Source: Prolixibacteraceae bacterium (GTDB lineage: Bacteria; Bacteroidota; Bacteroidia; Bacteroidales; Prolixibacteraceae). Taken from it: a DNA stretch of 64,000 nt. The notes below the pieces were generated by a model. The model searched no databases. It was not told the DNA's origin and worked only from the letters and a program-made list of their open reading frames with translations. Made by a program: the position numbers and the translations under genes. The stretch is taken from positions 124,001-188,000 of the forward strand of contig JALNYZ010000006.1 in the NCBI GenBank assembly GCA_023229575.1. Reading direction: 5' to 3'. Positions 33,160-41,346 of this stretch are shown here, one piece after another. The first letter of the stretch is position 1. The number at the start of each line of letters is the position of its first letter.

Positions 33160-34497
33160 ATGAACGCCGGAATTGATAAATTTATGGAGGAGCTGAAATC
33201 CCGCACTCCGGGAGAAAACGAGTTCCATCAGGCAGTAAGGGAGGTTATAGAGACTGTATGGGATGTGTACGATGCCAATCCAAGATACAAACAGGCCAAA
33301 ATATTGGAGCGGATGGTTGAGCCTGAGCGTACCATTATTTTCCGCGTGCCCTGGATGAACGATCTGGGTGAAGTTGAGATCAACAGAGGCTACAGGGTAG
33401 AGTTTAACAGTACTTTGGGCCCCTACAAAGGCGGGTTAAGGTTTCACAAGAGTGTCAATCTTAGCATTTTAAAGTTCCTTGGTTTTGAACAGACCTTCAA
33501 AAACAGTCTTACAACCCTACCCATGGGCGGCGGCAAAGGCGGTTCTGATTTTAGCGCCAAGGGTAGAAGCGACAATGAGATCATGCGTTTTTGCCAATCA
33601 TTTATGACAGAACTTTTTCGCCATATCGGACCGAATACAGATGTTCCGGCCGGGGATATCGGCGTAGGAGGCCGTGAAATCGGCTATCTGTTTGGACAAT
33701 ACAAACGGATACGCAATGAGTTTACGGGAGTGTTAACCGGCAAGGGCCTGGGTTGGGGCGGATCATTGATTCGTCCGGAAGCGACCGGATTTGGTGCCGT
33801 CTATTTCGTTCAGCACATGCTCAAAGATATGGGTAAAGAGCTGAAGGGTAAAACTGTCTCTGTTTCCGGTTTCGGCAACGTAGCCTGGGGAGCCATCACA
33901 AAAATCGACGAACTTGGTGGTAAAGTTGTGACCATCTCAGGCCCAGATGGATATATTTATGATCCTGCCGGGATATCCGGAAACAAAATTAATTATCTGC
34001 TCGATCTTCGTGCATCAAACAATGATATTGTTGCCCCTTTCGCCGAGGAGTTCGGCTGTCATTTCTTCCCCAATGCAAAACCCTGGGAGCAGAAAGTAGA
34101 TATCGCGCTGCCTTGTGCCTGTGAAAACGAACTTGATGAAGCCGATGCCAGAAAGCTGGTTGCCAATGGCTGTTTCCTGATTGGGGAAGTCTCCAACATG
34201 GGATGTACTGCCGGGGCAGTCAATTACTTCCTTGACAATAAAATTCATTATGCCCCTGGAAAAGCAGTTAACGCCGGAGGTGTTGCAGTTTCCGGACTGG
34301 AAATGTCGCAAAACAGCATGCGTTACAACTGGACGAAAGAGGAGGTCGATAAACGGCTTCACCTGATCATGCACGACATCCATGAAACCTGCAAAAAATT
34401 TGGCCGTGATGGTGATTACATAAATTACGTAAAAGGGGCCAATGTTGGAGGATTCGTGAAGGTGGCGGATGCGATGCTGGCGCAGGGGCTGGTATAG
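33160..34497 (+). CDS. gdhA: Glutamate dehydrogenase, NADP-type hexameric family
   Basis: 445 residues, the length of the ~50-kDa hexameric enzymes. Substrate-site motifs include PMGGGKGGSDF with the catalytic Lys region, PAGDIGVGGREIG and the Rossmann GFGNVAWGA. It assimilates ammonium by reductive amination of 2-oxoglutarate. NADP rather than NAD preference is inferred from the family. The TAG stop directly abuts a heptamer-flanked S23 cassette. Confidence 0.95.
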   Translation: MNAGIDKFMEELKSRTPGENEFHQAVREVIETVWDVYDANPRYKQAKILERMVEPERTIIFRVPWMNDLGEVEINRGYRVEFNSTLGPYKGGLRFHKSVNLSILKFLGFEQTFKNSLTTLPMGGGKGGSDFSAKGRSDNEIMRFCQSFMTELFRHIGPNTDVPAGDIGVGGREIGYLFGQYKRIRNEFTGVLTGKGLGWGGSLIRPEATGFGAVYFVQHMLKDMGKELKGKTVSVSGFGNVAWGAITKIDELGGKVVTISGPDGYIYDPAGISGNKINYLLDLRASNNDIVAPFAEEFGCHFFPNAKPWEQKVDIALPCACENELDEADARKLVANGCFLIGEVSNMGCTAGAVNYFLDNKIHYAPGKAVNAGGVAVSGLEMSQNSMRYNWTKEEVDKRLHLIMHDIHETCKKFGRDGDYINYVKGANVGGFVKVADAMLAQGLV

Positions 34498-34498
34498 A

Positions 34499-34971
34499 GT
34501 TATGAGTTATAAGTTATGAGTTATTTGGGTTTCGATTTAGAAGTGAGAATTGCACTTCTAATCATTTTGAGAAGTTCAGTTGCTTCAGAATGAAAGTTGT
34601 TAAACTCAATTTCGGTTAAATATTCCGTCTTCCAAAGTAACTCAAGCCAATATAGAGACTCATCGCATTCTTTTTGTGCAATGGCAAGTTTGTGTTCAAA
34701 ATCTGCTTTACTTTCGGCATACTGGGCCTCGCGAACCATTGCTCCTACTGAAGTTCCGCTTCTTAAAAGTTGTTTACTTAATACAAATTCCTTCCTGCTA
34801 TTTCTAAGAACAGGATACAATCGAATAACTTTAATTGCAAAAGAAAAACTCTTTTCTTTAATTACAAATTCTTTCATTACAGGATGAAATAGGTTAAACA
34901 TTACTTACAAGTTACACAAAAAAATTTATTTCCGCAAATCCCATAACTCATAACTCATAACTCATAACTCA
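34499..34971. mobile_element. S23/four-helix-bundle cassette A
   Basis: A ~470-bp unit beginning right after the gdhA stop. The left end is made of AGTTATG-type heptamers (34499-34523) and the right end of the complementary CATAACT heptamers (34942-34971), forming inverted terminal arrays around one small reverse-strand gene. A second unit of the same build is at 35807. No transposase is present. Confidence 0.72.
34521..34877 (-). CDS. Four-helix-bundle protein (23S rRNA intervening-sequence/S23 family), copy A
   Basis: 118 residues from the ATG at 34877; an in-frame ATG at 34901 adds eight residues. KEKSFSFAIKVIRLYPVL, LSKQLLRSGTSVGAMVREA and HKLAIAQKECDESLYWLELL are the hallmarks of the S23/IVP family, which is related to diversity-generating-retroelement Avd. 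Function is unknown. The TAA stop lies in the terminal heptamer array. Very similar to copy B at 35829. Confidence 0.9.
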   Translation of the reverse strand: MKEFVIKEKSFSFAIKVIRLYPVLRNSRKEFVLSKQLLRSGTSVGAMVREAQYAESKADFEHKLAIAQKECDESLYWLELLWKTEYLTEIEFNNFHSEATELLKMIRSAILTSKSKPK

Positions 34972-35011
34972 GATATAACATTCCCTTAACCTAACTGATA
35001 TTCAGCTTGCT

Positions 35012-35019
35012 TACCTTTG
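35012..35019 (+). promoter_or_regulatory. Candidate -7 box for tatD
   Basis: TACCTTTG (TAnnTTTG), 16 nt before the tatD ATG and ~40 bp after cassette A. Confidence 0.45.
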
Positions 35020-35035
35020 CTGAAAATTACAGGGC

Positions 35036-35800
35036 ATGTTTGTTGACAGTCATTCGCACATTTATTCAGTTGATTTCAGCCTCGACCGGGATGAGGTAAT
35101 CACCCGTGCCCTGGATGCTGGCGTAGAACGGATTGTCCTGCCAAACATTGACAGCTCCACCATCAAACCATTGATGGATCTCACCGATACTATACCCGGA
35201 CTATTTTTCCCGTTGGTAGGTCTTCACCCGACTTCAGTCAAGGAAGATTTCCGCAAGGAACTTCAGATTTTGGAGTATTGGCTGGGAAAGAGAAAATTCT
35301 ACGGTATTGGAGAGATAGGCATTGATCTTTTCTGGGACAAATCATTTCTGGAAGAGCAGATTGAAGCCTTTACTACACAGATTGGCTGGGCCAAAAACAG
35401 AAGTTTACCAATCGTTATCCATGTCAGGGAATCTTTTGATGAGGTGATGGAACAACTCAGAAAAGTGCATACTCCTGGCTTACAGGGAGTGTTTCACAGT
35501 TTCACAGGGACCCTGGAGCAAGCGGAACAAATTATTGAGTTAGGATTTAAAATTGGGATCAACGGTATTATTACCTTCAAGAATTCAGATCTTGGAGAAA
35601 CCATCCAAAAGATTGATCCTTCCCATCTGCTGATTGAAACAGACTCTCCCTGGTTGGCGCCTGTTCCACACAGGGGCAAACGAAATGAATGTTCCTACGT
35701 CGTTAACGTAGCAGCTAAAATTGCAGAGCTCCACAATACCTCCATCGAAAATATTGCCGCCATCACTTCGAAGAACGCGAAAGAGTTGTTTGGATTCTGA
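35036..35800 (+). CDS. tatD: TatD-family metal-dependent hydrolase
   Basis: 254 residues. The metal ligands are in FVDSHSHIY at the N-terminus, GEIGID, HVRESFDE, FHSFTGT and IETDSPWL. TatD proteins are metal-dependent nucleases or D-aminoacyl hydrolases of the amidohydrolase fold. The gene sits between the two S23 cassettes and upstream of ansA. Confidence 0.92.
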   Translation: MFVDSHSHIYSVDFSLDRDEVITRALDAGVERIVLPNIDSSTIKPLMDLTDTIPGLFFPLVGLHPTSVKEDFRKELQILEYWLGKRKFYGIGEIGIDLFWDKSFLEEQIEAFTTQIGWAKNRSLPIVIHVRESFDEVMEQLRKVHTPGLQGVFHSFTGTLEQAEQIIELGFKIGINGIITFKNSDLGETIQKIDPSHLLIETDSPWLAPVPHRGKRNECSYVVNVAAKIAELHNTSIENIAAITSKNAKELFGF

Positions 35801-35806
35801 GGGAAA

Positions 35807-36305
35807 GTTATGAGTTATGAGTTATAAGTTATGACGCATCAGGAGAATTTTTAGGAGGTTTAGATTTTGATTTTGAAGTAATAATCGCACTTTTGATCAT
35901 TTTAAGTAGTTCACTGGCTTCAGTATGATAGCTTACAAATTCACTCTCTGCCAAATAATTAGTTTGAACAAGTAACTCAAGCCAATAGAGAGACTCATCG
36001 CATTCTTTTTGTGCAATGCCAAGTTTGTGTTCGAAATCGGCTTTACTTTCAGCATTTTGGGCCTCACGAACCAGAGCCCCAACAGATGTTCCACTCCTTA
36101 ACAATTGTTTGCTTAATACAAACTCCTTTTTGCTTTGACTAAGAACCGGGTACAATCGAACCATTTTAATTGCAAAAGAGAAACTCTTTTCTTTAATAAT
36201 AAATTTGCTCATGATTTTATGAATTAGGTTTAATCTTACATACAATTTACAGAAAATTAAATTATTTCACAAATCCCATAACTCATAACTCATAACTCAT
36301 AACTT
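35807..36305. mobile_element. S23/four-helix-bundle cassette B
   Basis: A ~500-bp unit starting 6 bp after the tatD stop. Left heptamer array GTTATGAGTTATGAG... (35807-35834), right complementary array CATAACTCATAACTC... (36277-36305). Gene order, orientation and the AAATCCCATAACTC right border are the same as in cassette A. Confidence 0.72.
35829..36212 (-). CDS. Four-helix-bundle protein (S23/IVP family), copy B
   Basis: 127 residues from the ATG at 36212; an in-frame ATG at 36245 is possible. Shares KEKSFSFAIKMVRLYPVL, LSKQLLRSGTSVGALVREAQ and QKECDESLYWLELL with copy A, plus a longer Ser/Lys/Pro-rich tail. The TAA stop comes from the heptamer array. No known function; family proteins form pentameric barrels. 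Confidence 0.9.
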   Translation of the reverse strand: MSKFIIKEKSFSFAIKMVRLYPVLSQSKKEFVLSKQLLRSGTSVGALVREAQNAESKADFEHKLGIAQKECDESLYWLELLVQTNYLAESEFVSYHTEASELLKMIKSAIITSKSKSKPPKNSPDAS

Positions 36306-36307
36306 TG
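36300..36307 (+). promoter_or_regulatory. Candidate -7 box for ansA at the cassette border
   Basis: TAACTTTG (TAnnTTTG), 31 nt before ansA. Its first bases are the last heptamer of cassette B, so the cassette end forms part of the box. Confidence 0.42.
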
Positions 36308-36338
36308 CGAGAAGCTTTCTAACAAGATACTATTTAGC

Positions 36339-37376
36339 ATGTCATCCAACGAAAAAGCAGCAATACTGATCATCTACACTGGCGGTACCATTGGCATGCG
36401 GGAAGACCCTGTTACCAAAACACTTGCCCCAATGAAATTCGGAATGTTGCTCGACGAGATTCCTGAGCTGAATAAGTTGGGCTATTCGATCTCCTCCATC
36501 ACTTTTAACCCGCCCATCGACTCCTCCAACATGACCCCGGCTATTTGGACCCAGCTGGCCAAAACCATTCAGAAAAATTATAGCAAATTTGATGGGTTTG
36601 TGATTTTGCACGGTACAGATACCATGTCCTATACGGCTTCAGCACTGAGCTACATGTTTGAAAACCTGGACAAGGCCATTGTCATGACCGGCTCTCAATT
36701 GCCAATTGGTGTTTTACGGACAGATGGAAAAGAGAACATTATTACTGCTGTTCAAATTGCAGCGGCGAGAAAGGAAGGGAGATCCATCGTCCCCGAAGTT
36801 TGCATCTATTTTGATTCCCAGCTCTTTCGTGGTAACCGGACCACGAAAAAAGATTCGGCCCAATTCAGCGCATTCGCCTCCCACAATTATCCGCCATTAG
36901 CAAAAGCCGGCGTTGATATTGTGTACAATTTTGAACGTATCAATTACCCTAAAAACAAGGGGGTACTGAAAATCAATACGACCATTGATGATCGGGTGAT
37001 CATCCTGAAGATATTCCCAGGTCTGAACCGCCACTATTTTGAATCAATCCTTCAGTTTCCGGATTTGAGAGGTGTTGTACTTGAATCATATGGATCCGGG
37101 AATATGCCAACTTCGCCCTGGCTGATTGCAGCTATTAAAAAAGCAACAAAAAGGGGGCTGATCCTGATGAATGTCTCACAGTGTCCGGGAGGGAAAGTGG
37201 TGATGGGCCACTACGAAACCAGTATTGAACTCCAAAAGGCAGGGGTTATAAATGGCAAAGACAGTACGGTCGAAGCTGCTGTAACCAAACTGATGTTTAT
37301 GCTCGGACAAAATCTCTCACACGAGGAGACCAAGTACTACCTCAGCAACAATTTGAAAGGCGAAATCGAATTATAA
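36339..37376 (+). CDS. ansA: Type I L-asparaginase
   Basis: 345 residues. The two threonine motifs of the family are visible: IYTGGTIGM near the N-terminus and LHGTDTMSYTASALS about residue 90. No signal peptide, so it is the cytoplasmic type I enzyme turning asparagine into aspartate and ammonium. It fits metabolically with gdhA and tatD close by, although co-regulation is not shown. Confidence 0.94.
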   Translation: MSSNEKAAILIIYTGGTIGMREDPVTKTLAPMKFGMLLDEIPELNKLGYSISSITFNPPIDSSNMTPAIWTQLAKTIQKNYSKFDGFVILHGTDTMSYTASALSYMFENLDKAIVMTGSQLPIGVLRTDGKENIITAVQIAAARKEGRSIVPEVCIYFDSQLFRGNRTTKKDSAQFSAFASHNYPPLAKAGVDIVYNFERINYPKNKGVLKINTTIDDRVIILKIFPGLNRHYFESILQFPDLRGVVLESYGSGNMPTSPWLIAAIKKATKRGLILMNVSQCPGGKVVMGHYETSIELQKAGVINGKDSTVEAAVTKLMFMLGQNLSHEETKYYLSNNLKGEIEL

Positions 37377-37430
37377 AATTCGATACCGAATATATCTGAG
37401 GTTTTTCAGCTATTCAATTGAAAATCTGCT

Positions 37431-37467
37431 GATTTGTAAACCCTATTTTTCTATTCAACCTACTATA
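37431..37467. repeat. Truncated end of a TTAGTAGA MITE
   Basis: GATTTGTAAACCCTATTTTT followed by CTATTCAACCTACTATA resembles the left end of the element at 32692. Only ~35 bp remain, between the convergent ansA and aspS genes. Confidence 0.5.
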
Positions 37468-37484
37468 TAATCTTGATTGGTGCG

Positions 37485-39236
37485 TTACTCAATCTTAACC
37501 AACTTAAGGAACAATTCATCAAGCTGTGCCTGCGCAATGGGTGAAGGTGAGTCGTTCATCACATCCCTGCCTGAGTTATTTTTGGGGAAGGCAATCACAT
37601 CCCTGATGGAATCGAGGCCAGCAAACATGGAGACCAAACGGTCGAAGCCGAAAGCGATTCCGGCATGTGGCGGTGCGCCAAATTTGAAGGCATTCATCAG
37701 GAAGCCAAACTGATCTTCGGCAGCTTCTTTGGTAAAGCCCAAAATTTTAAACATTTTTGCCTGTAGTGCGCTGTCAAAAATACGCACTGATCCTCCACCA
37801 ATTTCTACACCATTGATAACCAAATCATAAGCATTGGCCCTTACCTTACCAGGATTGCTGTCCAGCAAAGCTATGTCCTCCTGTTTGGGAGCGGTGAAAG
37901 GGTGGTGCATGGCAAAGAAGCGTTGCGTCTCTTCGTTCCATTCGAGTAAAGGGAAATCAACGACCCAGAGCGGTTTGAAGTTTTCTTTGTCCATCAATCC
38001 ACACTGTCGCCCCATTTCCAGACGCAAAGCAGAAAGTACCGGCAGCGTTTTTTCTTTGGTTCCATAGGTAATGAGCAACAAATCCCCCTGTTTTGCTTTC
38101 AGGCGAACCGCCCATTTCTGTAAATCTCCAGATGAATAAAATTTATCTACCGAAGATTTGACGGTTCCATCGCTGTTGACCTTGGCATAGATTAATCCGC
38201 TGCCGCCAATTTGAGACTTCTTAATATACTCGGTAAGCGAATCCAATTGTTTACGGGTATATTCACCGCAACCTTCAGCACAGATTCCACCGATGTATTC
38301 GGCCTCATCAAAGAGTTTGAACTCTTTTCCCTTAACCAAATCGGTCATTTCGTGAATCATCATTCCAAAACGAAGATCGGGCTTATCGTTGCCGTATTTT
38401 TCGAAGGCATCTGCAAAAGTCATCCTTGGAAAATCGATGATATCTATCCCTTTGAGCTCTTTGAATATATGCGTGGTAAGTCCTTCGAACATATTCAGTA
38501 CATCTTCCTGGTGTACATAGGACATCTCACAGTCGATCTGTGTGAATTCAGGTTGACGGTCGGCCCTCAAATCTTCATCCCTGAAACATTTGACGATCTG
38601 ATAATATCTGTCGAACCCGGCAACCATCAACAATTGCTTGAAGAGTTGCGGAGATTGGGGCAAAGCGTAAAACTGATTGGGATTCATACGCGAAGGTACC
38701 ACAAAGTCCCTTGCACCCTCCGGAGTTGATTTAATGAGCACAGGAGTTTCTGTTTCTATGAAATCTTTGCCGCCCAGATAGTTGCGTACCACATGGGCCA
38801 TCTTCGCCCTCAACTCCAGATTTTTACGAACGGCCTCCCTTCGCAAATCGAGGTAACGGTATTTCATCCGAAGTTCATCCCCTCCATCTGTATCATCCTG
38901 GATGGTAAAAGGGGGAGTAGATGCACTGTTTAATACATTCAATTCAGAAATGTGCATTTCTACCTCCCCGGTTGCCATTTTTAAGTTTTTGCTGGACCTC
39001 TCCCTGACGACTCCCCGGACCTGTACCACAAACTCACGGCCCAATCCTGAGGCTATATTTTTAACTTCTTCCGTAGATTGGTCATCCACAACCAACTGTG
39101 TCAATCCATATCTGTCGCGAAGATCAATAAAAGTCATTCCGCCTAAATTTCGAACTCTTTGAACCCATCCGGCCAGGAGTACTTCCTGTCCGATATTTCC
39201 CATGCGGATTTCACCGCAAGTATGATTTCTGTACAT
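37485..39236 (-). CDS. aspS: Aspartyl-tRNA synthetase
   Basis: 583 residues, the bacterial-type length with a GAD insertion domain. An N-terminal OB fold (GWVQRVRNLGGMTFIDLRD) is followed by class II motifs, FRDEDLRADRQPEFTQID (motif 2) and GIAFGFDRLV (motif 3). It charges tRNA-Asp. Divergent from tadA with a 47-bp gap. Confidence 0.97.
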   Translation of the reverse strand: MYRNHTCGEIRMGNIGQEVLLAGWVQRVRNLGGMTFIDLRDRYGLTQLVVDDQSTEEVKNIASGLGREFVVQVRGVVRERSSKNLKMATGEVEMHISELNVLNSASTPPFTIQDDTDGGDELRMKYRYLDLRREAVRKNLELRAKMAHVVRNYLGGKDFIETETPVLIKSTPEGARDFVVPSRMNPNQFYALPQSPQLFKQLLMVAGFDRYYQIVKCFRDEDLRADRQPEFTQIDCEMSYVHQEDVLNMFEGLTTHIFKELKGIDIIDFPRMTFADAFEKYGNDKPDLRFGMMIHEMTDLVKGKEFKLFDEAEYIGGICAEGCGEYTRKQLDSLTEYIKKSQIGGSGLIYAKVNSDGTVKSSVDKFYSSGDLQKWAVRLKAKQGDLLLITYGTKEKTLPVLSALRLEMGRQCGLMDKENFKPLWVVDFPLLEWNEETQRFFAMHHPFTAPKQEDIALLDSNPGKVRANAYDLVINGVEIGGGSVRIFDSALQAKMFKILGFTKEAAEDQFGFLMNAFKFGAPPHAGIAFGFDRLVSMFAGLDSIRDVIAFPKNNSGRDVMNDSPSPIAQAQLDELFLKLVKIE

Positions 39237-39283
39237 TTGTAAGCGATTAATTTTTTCAAGTCGCTAAATTACAAAACAAAAAG

Positions 39284-39730
39284 ATGATTCATCCGTTCGA
39301 TGACGAATATTTCATGAGAAGGGCACTGGCTGAGGCAGAACAAGCTTTTCGCGAAGGCGAGATCCCGGTAGGGGCAATCGTTGTTTGTCAGAACAAAATC
39401 ATCGCCCGGGCATACAACCAGACCGAAACCCTATCCGATGTGACTGCCCATGCGGAGATGCTGGCCATTACTTCTGCAACCGGCTGGTTGGGTGGAAAAT
39501 ACCTTACCGGCTGCACCCTTTTCGTGACGCTGGAGCCCTGCGTGATGTGTGCCGGCGCGCTTGGCTGGACACAGATCGACAGAATTGTCTGGGGCGCTCC
39601 CGATCCAAAGAGAGGATTCCAAAGATTTGCTCCTGGATCCCTGCATCCAAAGACTGGTACTTCAGGAGGAATACTTGCCGGCGAATGTGAGGCCTTACTC
39701 AAAAAATTCTTCGGGACCAGGAGGAAATGA
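39284..39730 (+). CDS. tadA: tRNA-specific adenosine deaminase / nucleoside deaminase
   Basis: 148 residues. Zinc-deaminase motifs are HAE (His56-Ala-Glu58) and PCVMC (Cys86, Cys89). TadA converts A34 to inosine in tRNA-Arg. A guanine or cytosine deaminase of the same fold is possible but length and motif context fit TadA. Confidence 0.88.
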   Translation: MIHPFDDEYFMRRALAEAEQAFREGEIPVGAIVVCQNKIIARAYNQTETLSDVTAHAEMLAITSATGWLGGKYLTGCTLFVTLEPCVMCAGALGWTQIDRIVWGAPDPKRGFQRFAPGSLHPKTGTSGGILAGECEALLKKFFGTRRK

Positions 39731-40074
39731 TTTGGTGATGGATTGATGTAATGATGTGATGATTAGGCGATGTGAAGATATAATCAGCACATCAGCTAAT
39801 CAACCAATCAACACATCAATTATTTTCCCTCTTTTTCTTCTTTTTCTCCTAAAAATTGTGTAACTTGTATAAACAATCAGATTGGTTCGACAGGTATGCT
39901 TCTTTTGCTTCAATCCGATAGAATTACCTTCCAACCCGACCTTACACATCAAAATGATGTTGGAAGCAACCACCTGATCTGAACTGAATCTCCTCCAAAA
40001 CTTGCCATAGATTTTGGCTGCCAAGACAAACTGTTTCCGGCAGCAGGAAATCCCGTGCCTAAAATTTTGCTGCC
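39731..40074. other. Intergenic with an inverted repeat
   Basis: TGATTAGGCGATGTG (39760-39774) pairs with CACATCAGCTAATCA (39788-39802), with imperfect pairing further out between GATTGATGTAATGATG and CAATCAACACATCAATT. Composition resembles degenerate GATGTGATGATT satellites. The likely promoter of the following surface locus lies in 39810-40074 but no clean box is seen. Confidence 0.55.
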
Positions 40075-41268
40075 ATGTTTCGATTCGTTGCAATAAGCCA
40101 TATCGTTCTCCTTCTACTGGAATCTGCCACAGGAATAGGGATCAGTGGTGCTAATGTATCAAAACACAACAATGAGCCGACATTGCCTTTAATGGAATCC
40201 GTACTGATTATTAAAGTTCAACCAGTCAATCAGGCCGATTGCAAAGGCAACAAAGCTACATTCACAATTGTGGCAGAAGGTGGAACCGGCCCAATTCATT
40301 ACCAATGGAAGAGAAAAAGACCGCAGGACGCAGGATTTAGCACCTTCGGGGCAAAAGATTCGACGAAACTCGCAGTTTATAATATTGGTTCAGCAACTGA
40401 TTCTCCCGATGGGACCTTATACCAGGTAACTGTTTCAGATCAAATCAATCAGGTACCATCCGAGATGGCAACACTTACCGTGAACCAGATTACAGGAATT
40501 TCCCCTATCGGAGTTGCAACCTATACCCTAAACCAGGGAGAGAACCTGTGGTTAAAAGTTCTCACATCGGGAAATTTGCCGCTGGCATATCAATGGATCA
40601 AAAAATTTGGATCGAATGACTGGAGAAATCTTTCGGACAATGCAACCCTGTCCGGAAGTCAGGGAGAACAGTTGAACTTCAACAAAATTGCGGTTGCGGA
40701 TTCAGGAACCTACAAAATCAGGGTATCATTTCCCACAATAAATGGTAACCAATGCACGGAAACCTCAACCATTTCAAGGCGGATATACGTAACTCCGGTC
40801 AGAGATACCATACCGCCCTGCTTCATTAACCTGGTTCCCCAAAACGTTACCCTTTGCCAGAAGGACCTGGAACTGGCCGTATGGAATGACTCCCTCGCCG
40901 ACATCGTACCACACCGGATTGACTATTGCCGGTTTCCCTGTCAGAGTCCAGTGTTTGAGCTCTCATCCGAACATTTTTCAGACAATTTGACGCCAAATGC
41001 CAACCTCGTTCTCCATTGGGGAATTTTTGCCATGACGGATCCTCAGACTCCCCTGCTGGATGACGCTGGAACCAGGCTGGAAGATATTGTTGGGCCAATC
41101 GCCCTTCACCATGAAAACATTGACATCGGGTACAATCCAAAGGGAGAAGCATCCTGTCAGGTGATTTATTGGCTTGAGGACGAGTCAGGAAATCTTACCC
41201 CTGAGCCACAAAGGTATAAGATGTATGTTACCATAGCCAGGCGACCTGAAATAGTTAGTGATTTTTAA
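40075..41268 (+). CDS. Secreted Ig-like protein, set A gene 1
   Basis: 397 residues with a short N-terminal signal-like segment. Two Ig-like modules follow (about 45-140 and 140-240; QPVNQADCKGNKATFTIVAE, IHYQWKRK, LAYQWIKK, DSGTYKIRV). The C-terminal ~150 residues (PPCFINLVPQNVTLCQKD...SEHFSDN...LHWGIF...VIYWLEDESGNL...ARRPEI) match the C-terminal module of the giant protein of set B (46354). It carries no recognised T9SS signal. First gene of a three-gene plus-strand set. Function unknown; probably extracellular or periplasmic. Confidence 0.8.
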   Translation: MFRFVAISHIVLLLLESATGIGISGANVSKHNNEPTLPLMESVLIIKVQPVNQADCKGNKATFTIVAEGGTGPIHYQWKRKRPQDAGFSTFGAKDSTKLAVYNIGSATDSPDGTLYQVTVSDQINQVPSEMATLTVNQITGISPIGVATYTLNQGENLWLKVLTSGNLPLAYQWIKKFGSNDWRNLSDNATLSGSQGEQLNFNKIAVADSGTYKIRVSFPTINGNQCTETSTISRRIYVTPVRDTIPPCFINLVPQNVTLCQKDLELAVWNDSLADIVPHRIDYCRFPCQSPVFELSSEHFSDNLTPNANLVLHWGIFAMTDPQTPLLDDAGTRLEDIVGPIALHHENIDIGYNPKGEASCQVIYWLEDESGNLTPEPQRYKMYVTIARRPEIVSDF

Positions 41269-41346
41269 ATATACCTGGATAACCTGACAGACAATATTCA
41301 ATGCATTGATATACAATAAATTTCCATAAATATTAATTTTTAAAAT

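Noticed and set aside
34499..36305. Heptamer arrays considered as a CRISPR array
   Set aside because: Repeats are only 7 bp, contiguous and without spacers; they fit terminal arrays of a cassette.
39800..40093. 97-codon minus-strand ORF overlapping the start of set A gene 1
   Set aside because: Overlaps the real gene's 5' end, no domain-like pattern and no plausible leader.
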